This document shows positions 10,855-25,100 of a stretch of DNA of 64,000 nucleotides, piece by piece. The stretch lies in NCBI GenBank assembly GCA_026874595.1, contig CM049313.1, forward strand, positions 73,710,659 through 73,774,658, in the 5' to 3' direction. Under the pieces are notes generated by a model, which was not told where the DNA came from, ran no database searches, and saw nothing but the letters and a program-made list of their open reading frames with translations. The position numbers and the translations under genes are program-made. How positions within the stretch are numbered: position 1 is the stretch's first letter; every line of letters begins with the position of its first letter. The DNA is from Sipunculus nudus. Taxonomy: Eukaryota > Annelida > Sipuncula > Golfingiida > Sipunculidae.

Positions 10855-12092
10855 GAACTTGTCTTTAATAAGTTATATGACTACATGTTGGAAAATAACC
10901 TGTTGAATCCATATAATTCTGGATACAAGAAACACCATAGCTGTGAATATTTACTGGTTAAACTGTGCCATGATATTTACACAGGATTTGAGAGAGGATA
11001 TGAAACCAGGATGGTCTGTCTCGATGCATCTAAAGCTTTTGACAGGGTCTGGCATCACGGATTAGTATATAAATTAAAATCATTAGGAATCGAAGGATGC
11101 ATCTTAACATTTATTATAAATTACCTGAGTCATAGGCGACAACGTGTTGTAATTCAAGGACATATATCAGAAAGTTTGGCAATCAATTCCGGCGTTCCCC
11201 AAGGATCTATTCTTGGCCCTCTACTATTCCTAGTTTATGTCAATGATATTCATCTCGGCTTAGAAAATAATATATTAATATACGCCGATGACAGCTGTAT
11301 TTATTCATGCAAAGATGACCCCAGAACAGCTGCAGCTTCACTCAATAGGGACTTGGAACGTCTAAGTAGCTGGGCTGGAAAATGGTATCTGAAATTTAAC
11401 GCAGAGAAAACTCAGACAATTTGTTTTTCTAACAAGAAAAGGAACATTTCACGACCACCATTGTATTTTATGGGACAGAAACTGACTGATACAAGTAGTC
11501 TGTCATATTTGGGAGTCACCTTAACTGATTCATTTTCCTGGCAGGAAAACATAAACATAATGTTTTTGAAAGCCAGTAAACGTTTGGGAATTTTGAAATA
11601 TTATAAAATCCATTTCTCTATGAAAGTCTTAGATCATATGTATAAATCATTAATATGGCCAGTACTGGAGAATGATAATTTAATATTTAGCAATTGTTCG
11701 GTCAGACATATCAACTAGAGAGTACTCAACGGAAAGCAGCTTTAACATGTACTGGAGCGCTCTCGACTACCAGCACTGGTGTTATGTTAAAAGAGTTACG
11801 ATGGTCAAGTCTAAAAACAAGAAGAGAGCAGGCTATACTATCAGTATTATATAATATGGTTAATAGACATGCTCCAGATTATCTGCTTAATATAATACCT
11901 CAAAATCTGTATCACGCTCAGCCTTACAGTCTGCGCAAATCGCATTTGCTAAGGATACCGAGGTTCATATGGAAAGACTGTCGCTCTTCTTTCCTTTCAA
12001 CAGCCTGCAAACTCTGGAACAGTTTCCCAGTTCCAATAATTCAGTCTACTTCAATAGACTCTCTTAAGAAAAATGTGCATTACTGCACGTAG
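10855..12092 (+). pseudogene. LINE reverse transcriptase fragment with a frameshift
   Basis: The open frame at 10855-11718 encodes a reverse transcriptase core. Motifs in order are CLDASKAFDRVWH (about 11020-11055), GVPQGSILGPLLFLVYVND (11191-11250), YADDS with the catalytic aspartates (11281-11295), FNAEKTQ and YLGV. It stops at 11716-11718. Matching C-terminal sequence (ESTQRKAAL, then LKELRWSSLKTRREQ, then CKLWNSFP) continues in another frame up to 12092, so a single indel near 11690-11705 broke the gene. The endonuclease and fingers are missing: an in-frame TAA precedes 10855. It is a 5'-truncated, inactive CR1/Jockey-type LINE, different from the one at 1-2248 and in the opposite orientation. 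It encodes no host function. Confidence 0.9.
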
Positions 12093-13266
<1,174 letters not shown>

Positions 13267-13777
13267 TTAAAGGGACATAATCAGGAGAAATATTATGCCT
13301 ATTCTTTCACATTATCAGTTTAGTATTGCTTTCTACATAAGTTTCCCCAGCGAAACCATCCAAGCAGACAGTCTCAGTTCCTCGGATAAAGATGTTTAAC
13401 ATTTTTTAATGGCTCTGCGTGTAGGGAAATATAGTCCACGTGTGTCTGTTTACCATAACAAGGCCTCATGACATGGGGTCCGATTGTGAGCTGCAACACG
13501 ATGTGAGCCGCGAAGTATCAGCCAGCGGGAACATGTATTATATTTTTCTGGCCCAAGTCAGCCAGGGCATCTGATTGGTATGAGTTTTAGCACAGACGAT
13601 GCACGCTCTGTGTTTATGTTGACACCTGTGATCATTCCCGGTCCATTGTTTCTAAACACTCGTTTACTGGAGTAAGCAAAGGGTTTCAGGGCAATATTTT
13701 GGCAGGTACAAATTATTTTAATTGGCAATTTTATTGTGTTTATTCAACATGTTTTATACGTGATTAGGCCCCTTTAA
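13267..13777 (+). mobile_element. TTAA-flanked MITE, family 2, copy 1
   Basis: 511 bp with TTAA at 13267-13270 and 13774-13777. Inward of these are AGGGACATAATCAGG on the left and, in reverse complement, AGGGGCCTAATCACG on the right. A shorter copy in the same orientation lies at 17381-17751. Shared interior landmarks are CACATTATC, GTCTCAGT, CTCTGCGTGT, CCACGTGTGTCTGTTTAC, ATGTTGAC and CCGGAGTAAGC-like sequence. The 5' arm tip resembles family 1 (AGGnGCC-AATCAC), so both families may use the same transposase. No coding capacity. Confidence 0.8.
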
Positions 13778-14689
13778 ATATAACTATTATTTTTTCAAGA
13801 ATTTCCCGAAGAAATTTTTATTTATAAACGATGGCTGTATGAATTGCCTTGCAATTTTGTCTTATTTTTCGTTATCGAGATTACTCCCGTCTGCTTTTTA
13901 GGTTGGGCAAAGTCCAAAGTCACCATTGCCTTTGGTTACCTAGTCAATGCTGTTGTCTATGGTATCAGATTTACACGTTGTACAAGTATGTGGCGTCATC
14001 TTCAATTAAATATTTCCTTTAAACACGCTGGTCTTATTACAGATAAATAGTTCGCAATAAAGAATATCTAAAAAGAATTTTGCCTAATCCACACTTTTAA
14101 TGCTTTAGCCATTACAAAATTTAGACGAACGTCGTATACTTGGGAGGAAATGGCCAACTGCCAATTATGCCTTATAATAATTGGTCAGTCTCCACGTTGG
14201 TTTATAAACAGTTTCCAGTAGTTTGTCGATAAAACGGGGCTATATTTTAAATGGCATTGGTTTGTTAAACACTTGTGAGAAGGGACAGATGTTACATCTG
14301 GAAATATATGGTATAAGTGAAAGAAATTGATTATTACGATCACACATTTATCGATTGGAATTAATTAATACCTGTCAAAACGAGTGGAAAATGTGACAAC
14401 ATAATTATTCACATATGCACTTTATTGTAACTTAACCGATCATGTTAATAATCAAACCCTCATAAAAGTATCCGAGTTTCTTATAACAGTCATTTTGTTA
14501 ATAATTGTTCAACAGTAGCTCGCCAAAAAAAAAAAAAGTTTGAAGAATTCTGGAGAGATCCACTTTTTTAGCAATCCTGTGAGCTTATACGATAGTGTAG
14601 CGTCGTCCGTGGTCTGTACGTTAATCCCTACCATCTCAAACTCAGCAGGAGCAGTCATCACCAAATTTTATGCAAAAAAATAGTCATCA
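13778..14689. other. No gene seen
   Basis: AT-rich. The 68-codon frame at 13844-14050 has no recognisable feature. Confidence 0.55.
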
Positions 14690-15440
14690 AAAGACTGTAT
14701 CGGATTTTGCTTATTTTTTATTATTATTTTTTTTTGCCATCTGCATTTACTTAGATTTTATAAAAGCTGGAAACAGTTTTTAAAAATCTTTCTTCTCCGA
14801 AACTGCACAGCTAAATTGTTCTATATTTCACAGAATAATCCCTTAAACCATCTCTCTCAAGTTTATTCGAATGGTTCTAGTTCATTGAATTTTGACCGAG
14901 TTACAGGAAGCTTAACTTAGTCATTTGGCCAAAAAAGGATACTAAAGTTACAATATCAGAAACAGCTGGAGCTATCTTTATCAAATTGTATGCAAATGTT
15001 GGTCACATGAATCATATATGGATTTGAGGTATTGTTGGCGCCACCTGCATCAACCTTTTTTGTACGAGGGTCATCGGTTAGTAGTACATTAACCCAAAAG
15101 TTCCCAGGAAAAGAGGAGCTAGCATCCCCAAATTTTATGAAAAAATCTGTCACATACCAAATGTTTTGGATCGGGCGTTTTGTGGCGCCACCTGAATTTA
15201 CTTAAATCTCATTAACTTTGAAAACTATTCAGCCCAATATTTCATTGTCTCACAGAAATGATATAAGAGATAAGCTCTATCAAGTTTGTACAAATGGTTT
15301 GGCTTTGTTGAATTTTGGCAGAGTTACAGGAATTTCAACTAAATCATTTGGCCATTTAATCATACTGACTTAAGAAATGTTGGTCACGTGACTTATATTT
15401 GAAAATGCAGTTATTGTGGCGCCATCTACATCAATCTGTT
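14690..15440 (+). repeat. Tandem repeat field with GGCGCC cores
   Basis: Related blocks recur: GTTACAGGAA-STT-AACT followed by TCATTTGGCCA near 14906 and 15325; CAAATTTTATG near 14663 and 15129; TTGGTCACRTGA near 14999 and 15380; and TGGCGCCACCTG or TGGCGCCATCTA near 15036, 15183 and 15417. The unit is about 400 bp with internal halves. The GGCGCC core is shared with the 7.7-8.0 kb array, although the flanking sequence differs. Confidence 0.7.
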
Positions 15441-16138
15441 TTTTTTTACGGACAAAAACACTCATAATTTAAGCCTCTTTCAGTTTAAAAATGGTTTTTG
15501 ATGAAAATGTAAAAATGAATCATTAATATCATATAAATATTATACATATAGGCCTACTTGAAAAGTAATGGTCCAGCAATGTAGCATTATACCTAGAGTA
15601 TAAACAATAACACTAGTTCGCGTTAGGCCTGTAGGCTTTGTTATATTGTGCATTATTATCTTTATTTGTTAAACCGTATTTAACCTGAGAGTATTAAAAA
15701 TATACCTTCCGATGTGGAACGAGCTATCATAAGAGAAGGGTTCTCTGGCCTGTGGTACCCCGCTCTGCCCATCAGACTCGGATCGACGACAAACCCATTT
15801 AACAAGTTACTTAGATATCCCTAAAGCCTACTAAAAAAACTTTTAACAAAAAGTGAAAGCAGTTCAATATTAATTACTTGCAAAGATAACAACCTTTTAC
15901 TCAATTAACCTATATACAATGAGCACGCCAGAAGCACCGATTATACTTCACTGCCAGGGCCCACGTGTTAATGCGTTCAGTATTGAATAACTTGACACAG
16001 GAAGACCTCTGATGTAACTTGTCACGTATGTGATCCAACATGAGTCAATTTATAGATAACGCCAAAACTCCTATTGTAACAAGATAAACTAAGTTAGGGG
16101 ATGTTCTGCGAAATAAAAATCGCTTTTTACACCGAGTG

Positions 16139-16196
<58 letters not shown>

Positions 16197-17165
16197 TAAT
16201 ATAGAATAGAGTATATCTGTAAAATTTTATATATATAATTTACATAAGGCAATGGTCTCAAGTGCCCAGGGTCTTTTTGTCTTCTACTTTATTTAATTTT
16301 TGCCTTTACTCCAATGAGAGAACCCCGGGTTGAATATATTTTGAATTCGATTATTTTATTTATTATATAAAAATATTTAAATACAGAAAAAAATGTCCGT
16401 TGTCATGGTTAAAGAATTTTAGTGAGATGTGCGTGACGTGTCGCCTATAGGTTATACGGGAAATTTGGGGGGAAACAGAGAGATGCAGTTACCTGTGCTA
16501 TATGTATTTCGTTTATCTAGACATTTGTGCAAACTCTGCAGTAGGGACACATAAATTCAAATGAATATTCACTGCTTAGCGCTAGTGAGAACTGGCAGAT
16601 GGTAGAACAAGAAAGATATGATTGAGAGGGAGACACTGGTATACAGTGACACACTGATCGATTTAGTAGGTTTTTATAACCAACAACACGCGCAGAAGGA
16701 GGCAGGAAACACGAAGTAGCTTGCATATGCAGTTTATTGTTTATTTAACCGATTTTACCATTTTTTATTTTATTAATAATAAAGTATATATTGATACAAC
16801 ATCCGCTACCAAGAGTATCGTTTGGGTGCGGGAAGATCAACATTCATTTAGCTATCATTGGTCAAAATGAACAATACCATGTCCAGAGAATATAGCTAAT
16901 TATTCTTGAAGATTAAGCGCACGATCCCTTTGGAGGTGCGTCGCATTGCATTGCTAATAGAGTCAAAATGTCTTTAAAATGTCTTCGTACGATATGCAGG
17001 CCTTTTTGAAACCGATATCATTTGACAAAAAGGACGATTTAAAATTAAAATTTTGCTTTTCAGTCAGTAAACTAAAAACTGTAAATTTTAGAAATATGTT
17101 ATATATATATATATACATATTAATTTATATATTTATACATGTATATTTGTCGTATAGATTTCAGC
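15441..17165. other. No gene seen; (AT)n at 16141-16198
   Basis: Long anonymous stretch with one imperfect (AT)n tract. The 69-codon minus frame at 16517-16726 has no support. Confidence 0.6.
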
Positions 17166-17325
17166 TAACTACAGAATGTGTACATTTTATGGTCAAACCA
17201 TTGAATGTATACATTCCATTGCAAGACCATGGAATGTGTACATTCTATGGACTGCTTAAACAGAATGTATACTTTCTATGGGTTAAGCGAAGGAACGTGT
17301 ACATTCAATAACACCAGCCATAGAA
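17166..17325. repeat. Palindromic minisatellite, part 1
   Basis: About five imperfect units of 30-37 bp, each containing GAATGTRTACATTC or a near relative. The core is self-complementary, so the array reads nearly the same on both strands. Related units appear again at 18290-18385, on the far side of the 17.38-kb MITE. Confidence 0.75.
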
Positions 17326-17380
17326 TATAGAAAGGGCTCAATGTAAACCAGCAAATGGCTAGTAGTGCTCATTAGGAATT

Positions 17381-17751
17381 TCAAAGGGACATATTCAGGA
17401 GCAATATTATGCATATATATTTTCACATTATCTGTTCAGTTTTGCATTATACAAATGTTTCCCAACATTTTCCCATCCCAGGACACGGTCTCAGTACCTC
17501 AAATTCAGCTGCTCAAGACTGTGTTATGGTTCTGCGTGTGAATAAACACCATCCACGTGTGTCTGTTTACCTAGCACGTGGAGTTCGCGCTATGTCTATG
17601 TTGACGTCAGTGATCGCGCCCGGTTCACTATTAAAACTGGTGTATACCGGAGTAAGCCAACCGTTTCAGTACATTAATTTTTCAGGTACCATTTTATTTC
17701 AAATTTATTTTATTTTACTCAACATACTTTATACCTGATTAGGTATCTTAA
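17381..17751 (+). mobile_element. TTAA-flanked MITE, family 2, copy 2
   Basis: A shorter, diverged copy of 13267-13777, missing about 140 bp of the middle. The right edge keeps TTAA (17748-17751); the left edge reads TCAA, apparently a point change. Confidence 0.75.
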
Positions 17752-18289
17752 GCAGTCAAACGAACATTTGGTTAAAAACTACTCAAGGGAACTAAACATA
17801 TTAAAAAAAATCAATGAAACAGAATTCCGGAAGGTACAGGTATTATATATTCCCGAAGTGTTGAACATATCATTCGGCTTCTATCAAACTGTAAACATGT
17901 TATAAAAAAAATAACTATATTTAAACCTGTGTATCTCATTTTTTTTACCGATATCGAGTATCGATATCAGTTATTTTTATTTCTACATGCACTGTATCAA
18001 CTAATTATAATTAGTTTATATATTTAACGTTTTTACAACAAGATTATTGTGATTATATTTCTACACCAAAACATCAAGATATAAATAAGGTTAGTGGATA
18101 AAGATATTCAATTAATTGAGTATATCCCAATATTTATTCTCCACGAGAGTATTGACATTAAGGTATATTTTTTACACTATACAGGTGTTACGCGAAGAGA
18201 CATGTTCGTCAAACAGGTCTCTTTCAACGTTTATTCTCAACGATTAAAGTATTGATATTAGGATTAGGGTATATTCAGTGATATTATAC
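17752..18289. other. No gene seen
   Basis: AT-rich sequence between two patches of the palindromic minisatellite. Confidence 0.5.
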
Positions 18290-18385
18290 ATATTCCATGA
18301 CCCTGGCTGTGGAATGTACATATATTCCATGACTTGGGTCAAATAGAATGTATACATTCTATAGAGAATCCACAGAATGTATGCG
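18290..18385. repeat. Palindromic minisatellite, part 2
   Basis: Three to four units of the same GAATGTATACATTC-type motif as 17166-17325, ending directly before the SINE. Confidence 0.65.
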
Positions 18386-18421
18386 TTCAATTCCTGTGAC
18401 TTGTGCCATATATTGTACGTG

Positions 18422-18710
18422 CAGTGGCTTGGACAGCCGAGCGGTAAAACGCCCGGCCCTCTCCGCTGACGACCTGGGTTCGATCCCAGGAGTTGCCATG
18501 AGAGTGGGTTGTAGTGGCCCGCCCATGCAAGGTCGGTGGTTCTCTCCGGGTTACTCGCCTTCCTCTCACTATATTGGCGTAACTTTGATCTATGTCAACT
18601 CGCCTTCAAGCCCGAACCTTCCATTACAAAAACTCCAACTGTCAAACTTCTGGTTGAGGAAGCGGTGCAGACATAGCTTCGGCTATGCGTTAATAATAAA
18701 AATAATGCAT
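18422..18710 (+). mobile_element. tRNA-derived SINE with a 3' UUCG stem-loop
   Basis: The head has RNA polymerase III promoter elements: an A box CAGCCGAGCGG (18434-18444) and a B box GGTTCGATCCC (about 18478-18488), in a Leu/Ser-tRNA-like context. The body follows, with GGTTCTCTCCGGG and CTTCCTCTCAC near 18538-18570, a type of block I associate with invertebrate SINEs without being able to name the family. Near the end, CATAGC-TTCG-GCTATG (18672-18687) forms a perfect 6-bp stem with a UUCG loop, followed by an (A/T)-rich tail with TAATAATAAAAATAAT. Such a 3' hairpin may be the recognition site of the partner LINE. It is not a functional tRNA: acceptor pairing is absent. Confidence 0.8.
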
Positions 18711-19984
18711 ACACTTTCTTTAGATATCTATATTATATATGTTATGGACGTGTGTGTGTGTGTATGGGTGTGTGTAACACACATATACATTTTAAAGAAT
18801 ATTGGGAATATTCTTTCTGAAAAAAAAAATCAAAGGAGAAAAAGTATATGAGTATTTTATCTTGTAAATCCCTTTCTTGGTAAAGAAAAACAAACACCAA
18901 GGTATTATTTTGTAATAGGTTTTACTTTTCAATTACCCCTAACAAGTGTATGTGATATAAATATGTTTAAGCCTGAGATCTTATTCTGTATAGCCATAAT
19001 TATGTTCTTTCATTCCTTCAGTGAAACTTGATCTTGTATAAAATACATATATTCATTAAATCGCAACAGTTTGGCGAGGAACCACGAGAACCAGTAGGAA
19101 TTCATCAGGCAGATAATAAAAAAGATTTGATATTATTATATACAATTTAATCTTTGATTTAAAGGTAACATTAAAAATATGTTATTATTTTTAATATCAA
19201 TCTTTTGCCCCACGACTTATCATTTACGCGATAAATTCCCTTTTGTGAATATCTCAAATCTGAAATCGTTGGGAACAAAAGTATTCGGCAACAAAAGTAT
19301 TTGTATGGCGGCGGGCTCCGGAAGGAAACCCTGCAGACCAAGTCCTAGAAGTTCCTGGTTTCAACGTCACTGGATCAATCTCTGTACAAATACACGCATA
19401 AGGTCTTCTTCACTTTGTCATATATTGTATATCTGCCCCTGTTCATTTCCGTAACCATACCGGCGTCATACCGTTATGGAAACGAAGATTCAAACGAATA
19501 TGTCATATCCATTTCGATCAGCTAATAGTACAATGGTGCATACCTCGGGGAACTGACTCTTAATGGTATAAGTGTTTATATAGTAAAATATTTGAATAAA
19601 CCAATTAAGAATCTGGACAAAGAAATGCAACGTAGGGCACGGTGACAGTGAGCGCTTTTTGGTCCGTCATTTCCAACTTGAATTATTTTCATAGATCATG
19701 CTTAATGGGATAATGATCATGCTGAAGTTATATTGGTTCATTATTGTTGTATTGCAGTTTCCTGCAAAATCCGTAATGAAGCAGGCCCAGCATATTACAG
19801 TACAATGCAGTAAACGTGCGAAGTCGCTACACGCGCATGCACTGACATTGAGTCTGTTCAGTAGATTACAAGATAACTTTTGTTGCATATAATAATACTA
19901 CCTTACATAATCGCCAGTGTTCAGGTACTTTTCACAAATTTATCTGTTATCTTTATAGTTACTGCACACGCTACGTCCCAAGAA
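18711..19984. other. No gene seen
   Basis: A short (GT)n lies near 18750-18775. Otherwise AT-rich anonymous sequence with a modestly GC-richer patch at 19300-19390, without convincing splice sites. Confidence 0.55.
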
Positions 19985-20200
19985 GGTACCGGAAGGGGGG
20001 GGGGACAGGAACCCCCCCCCCCCCCCCCCCACACTATTCTGTCGCCGCAACTTTTTTTAAAGGGTTCAGACCAAATTTTGCGCCCTGCCCCCCCCCCCTT
20101 CCGGACCTTGGGACCTCATTATTCTTCCGGGGTTGGACCCTCCTTTTCCCAAATCCTTGACCCGCCCATGGTCCCCGATTTAGACTATATGGTTCTCACA
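19985..20200 (+). repeat. Dispersed repeat with C/G runs, copy 1
   Basis: Runs of G (about 19996-20004) and C (20010-20030, 20088-20098) lie in a block that matches 48385-48600 in the same orientation. Landmarks are GCCGCAACTTTTTTT, CAGACaAATTTTG, TTGGGACCT and GGGTTGGA/GAACTC. The tail TTTCCCAAATCCTTGA resembles the C-run units near 30.7 and 47.7 kb. Confidence 0.65.
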
Positions 20201-20684
20201 TGCACCTAATGACAACGCACATAAAAAAAAAATAGTGTACCGAATGATTTTCGACTATACATATGGATGGAGTACAGTATTGAGTACAACGTTCAGAGTG
20301 ATACCTACTTATCGTCTGAGTCGAGTATTCCATGTTGTGTACATGTTATAAATCAAACAATTCTAATGATTGTCGGTCATGCCGTGACAACAACATGTAA
20401 CCATCCGTGCATGTGCGTTCTTCACGATAACCTACATGGATATGTGAATTGCACGTTTCATTCTCGGCATATAAATATACCGGTATATATTCTAGTATAT
20501 GTGAATACTTTGCTGACTTAATAACAAAAGACAAAATCCATCATCTTTCCTATTAATCGGCCCAGGCACGGATTTTCATACGGACACGGATATGATTAAG
20601 CGGTTTTGCTTGACCGGTAGATTACTAAATTTAACTGAAAGTTTAAGGTCTTTACCATATTCATATTTCTTTATTCAATTATTG
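20201..20684. other. No gene seen
   Basis: Anonymous; the 84-codon frame at 20267-20521 has no recognisable feature. Confidence 0.5.
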
Positions 20685-20686
20685 AA

Positions 20687-20726
<40 letters not shown>

Positions 20727-20748
20727 AATATATATATATATATAATTA

Positions 20749-20803
<55 letters not shown>
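20685..20803. repeat. (ATT)n and (AT)n microsatellites
   Basis: (TTA)n at about 20688-20720 followed by two (AT)n tracts. Confidence 0.95.
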
Positions 20804-20808
<5 letters not shown>

Positions 20809-22074
20809 GACCATATTTAGATAAAATAATTTAATTTTCTCTTCATCCTCCTGAATGTCCTGATAGACATGCGTGTTTTCATATTCATTAGTAGTACAGG
20901 ACTCAGGTTTTAACATTTATCACAAAAAAATATTTCGTCGATACAGTCGATTTTAATGTATTTTTATTCAAAATATCGGGGGATCTGTTTTTGCGGATAC
21001 AAATATACTCCTGGCTCCAGGAAAGAAGTGTTCATCGTAAATTAACAAGATTACTTCTGTTTTATTATTTAGTCAAGGGGGCCAAGCTCTGTACTGTGCA
21101 AAAATAGGGTTGTACCTTCCAGCCTCAGATATAAAATTTTACACCCCTTACATGTTTAGAAGATCCACCCTAGAGGTTGAAAAGTAATGTTGGCAGTCTC
21201 AATACTCTTGCAAAAGTACTTTCAGCATTGCTTTTGTTTCAGAAGGTTGAGTAATTTTATTACTTTTTTGCTACCTGCTTCTGATCCATTTTTAATTCAC
21301 AGATGCTTCTTGCTTGTATATATTTTCACAAATATGGTACCATTGATTAGCTTAGAACTAGGCCTTCGACTTTTAGTAAGAATTTTTATGACAATGCTTA
21401 TATGTCAGCGATTGTGAGACCTTTAACCTACCCCCACCTCTCAAATTATCCAAAATTCTTGATTTTTTTTCTTTGTACGTACATTTGTTTCAGCTAAGGA
21501 TTAATTTTGATTATTATTCAATTGCCATGGGATTTTTCTATCAAATGCATGTCTATTCTTACTGAAATCTTCATGTTTTCTTCAATTTGCTTCAAATAAG
21601 AAAAATTGTTTATACGATTGTAATTTTCAGCACGTCAGCGCCCTTCTGCTGGTTATATTCAAGATAACCTCAGAAACACAGATACAAAAAGCACAAATAC
21701 AGAAAAAGTGGTTTTGATCCTCCCGACAGTCTCAGGCAACACATATATGCACTGACAAAGCCAGACCTCAGAGCACTACCTCTAACAGAGGAGGCGTTAT
21801 TATTTCATGTTCTCATGTACTTTATATTTATAGCACAAAGGGGCACAAGTAACCCAGATCTGCCACCGCCAACAGAGTTTGGCCAGACCATAGATAAAGG
21901 TAAACTTTTACCAGTAATGATGTCCAAATTAGCAAAGCCAGACATTATCAAAACTGTCCTGTAAATGTAGGACATCAAAATGCTTAAAAGGATGTTCCTG
22001 CATGCGTGACACGGAAACTGTACACTATACAATTATTTTATATTTCTCATTCGACACAAATTTTTTTGCTCTCC
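20804..22074. other. No gene seen
   Basis: No repeat recognised; open frames up to 76 codons without supporting features. Confidence 0.55.
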
Positions 22075-22076
22075 TC

Positions 22077-22156
<80 letters not shown>
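22075..22156. repeat. (AT)n microsatellite
   Basis: Imperfect (AT)n with AAAT interruptions. Confidence 0.95.
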
Positions 22157-25100
22157 CATGTAAATAAAAAGAAAATGCAAGAACAAATTGAAGTAGGTGG
22201 CATCATGTACAAGCTTTAGCATGCAGTACATCGCAGTTTTAAGAAATGGCTTTTTTCCTCATACTGAACTAGGATGTTAAAATTTAATCCATGTAACTAC
22301 TGTTTGGAAAATGGTTATATATGTGCGAATTTTAATTCAAGGTGGTCCAGTTATACTATAATGCGTCTGACTGAAATTTTCTAATTCAGTTTTGTGGTCT
22401 GATGCTAAATATAAAATGACCACGAATAACTGTAGAATGGTTTTATTTGATATATTTATAATTTTCAAAATGACTAAATATTGAATATTTTTTTTCCGTT
22501 TAATGGTTGTCATCATTTTTCTTTCAAAGGATAAAGTAGATTCAAGATCAATACGTTTAGTCAATTCAAGGTCAATTCATGCTATACCCATTTACGGAAT
22601 TCATTTATTAAGAAATGAAAAAAAAAAATGAATATGCCTATAAACCGAAGTGTACCATCCAAATTGAAATTTTACAACTCTTGGCAAATATTGTAAAGAA
22701 AGGGTCGCCTTGAATTTATTCAAACTTCATTTTTATGATCCATTGCAAAATATTGAAAAAACTGAAAGTAAACTCTGAAGAAATATTTGCCAAACTCAAT
22801 TGAAATAACTTAAAAAAGTAGTACAAATATACAAAAACACAAGCCTAAAGAATCATGTCCCTAAACTGATCAGCATAAAGTGATCGTATAAATCCAAAAC
22901 CCTCTGAGAGAGGGACAAAAATGAAGATAATGGGCAGAACGGGAGAATTCTGTTAAAGGAAACTTAAAAGTTATTTCGAAAAATTAAAGAGATGCTCTTA
23001 AGAGTTCAGGACATTGTTAAATATCCTGAATGGTATGCAAACTTGAAATATAAACATGAACTAAACAACTATGCAGGATAAATAGCCAGTACAAAAATAA
23101 CGATTTCAAGCCTCAAGTTGGAATGTTTAGGAGAAGGGTAACAGTCTAACTTATATAGCACAAGGGCGCCCCCTATTTGCTGATGTCATGCAAAGCAGCC
23201 ATGTTTAACCAGACGACAGGCTGTCTCTGAGTAGTCAGTTTGTTTCAGCCCCTCAAACAAACAAGTATAAAAATTAAGCCAACTAATTTTAATGTAAACC
23301 TGCTGTGGATAAATCAACCAAACAGACTAAATAGACTTTTTATGCTGACATCATCCAGATAAAAGGTGAGAAGCTGTCAGTTTAAAAGTTAGTTCTAACT
23401 TTTTTGTTTAGGTATCGGAGTGTATGGACCTGTATACCACTACAAGCAATGTCAGGTCTGCTTGTATGGTATGTATACCGCTATCTCCAAACCAGCTTTT
23501 TGCCCGGCACGAATTGTTATTTGTTGTTATTTAATGATGGTTTGTATCCAAATTATGATAATAATGAAACAAAAATTCAGGTTAAGCCACAGACCTACTG
23601 CCAAAGATGAATCTATCCAAGATCAAGGTTTATTTGATCTGATCATCAGCCCTTAATGATTTTGTACTAAATATGATGATGCCATATTAGTCTGAAAGCA
23701 GGGTTGTAAAATTCATGACGGCAATACTTGTGTTAATGCGGTCCATTAGTTCTTATATAGAAAGCAAGGCAATTTATTTATTAAACAACCTGGGTACAAA
23801 GAGAGGCGTGACTTCGAATGTGTTTCATATTATGTGTCCATACCTTGAACCCATAGAATATAAATTCCTGTGACCCGTGTTCTTTCAAGAAGAATCAGTT
23901 AACATCTGATTAGAGGTTTGACAAGAATATTCTTGGTCTGGTAGATACGATTTGTTCCCTGCCGATAATTTTTATTTATATACACTAATAAATGATACCA
24001 CACTTCGGTATTCATGTGACTCGCTCCTACGACCAAGGAGGTTATGTTTTCAGATCGGTATGATTATTGCTTGCTAGAATATTTGAATCGCCCGGCCTAT
24101 GGTTCAGTTGACTCAATTCGTATTTACATCTTCATCTTATTTTGTCTGTTTGTTTATCTGTACAGACTCTACATATCACACGTTTGATATTAATCAAATG
24201 TAAATATCAGATTATTTTCAAGCAGGTTCATCTGGGATGTATATCACTGAAAACTCGCACTGGGTTAGCGCTGGACTTTAGATCGTCTAAATCGTAGCTA
24301 TATCATCAAGACCATGCATAAAACAGACTGAACTGATTTTCACGAAATTTTGTGGAGTGCCAGGCATGAAATATAAAAAAAATCATTGAATATTGGTACA
24401 AAGCGCATTACGGATCCAGTGGGTTATTTTGCATTGGAAGAGGTTTTATGCAATAATATGTGCCCTCTAGTTAAAGGATTTAAACATCTGTTACATTTTC
24501 TACAACTAGTTCTTTATTGAACTGGAGGTGATGTGCACATCTATTAAACTAATACCATATATATTAGGAGATAAATAATGTGTCCATACATACTGTATCA
24601 TGATAGAGAGATAAACCGCACATTCATATACTACATTTTATTGAATTTACATACACCTGGCTGCAGTAAAATATTATCTATAACTTATCAATGGAATTCT
24701 ATGTTGTCTTCAAGTAAAAAGATATCCCAAGATTAATTATATGTATTTTCTGAATCGGTCCTGATTTAAAAATAAGACGAGTCTAAAAACACAGCAAAAA
24801 CGGTTTTTGTTACAACTCAGTTAGCTCCGTCATCAATTACCCAACCTTAATTTGGATACTGGCATCAGGCAGACTTAAACTAGATACCAATACGAACATT
24901 TTTTACATATTTTGGTGCCACTTTCTCCTTAAATATGGCCCTTTTCAAAGGTCCCCTACAGTCATGTATAAGATACTATAAACAGTTTAAACCTGAACAA
25001 CGTTTTAGTTTTTCTCATCCATTGGTAGGTTTTAGCACATCTCCGCTCAGATATAGTTGTATTTAAATCAATCTAAAAGGGGAAACTGATCTTGGTAGAG

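Noticed and set aside
18422-18500. Functional tRNA-Leu or tRNA-Ser gene
   Set aside because: A and B boxes are present, but the acceptor stem does not pair and a SINE body follows.
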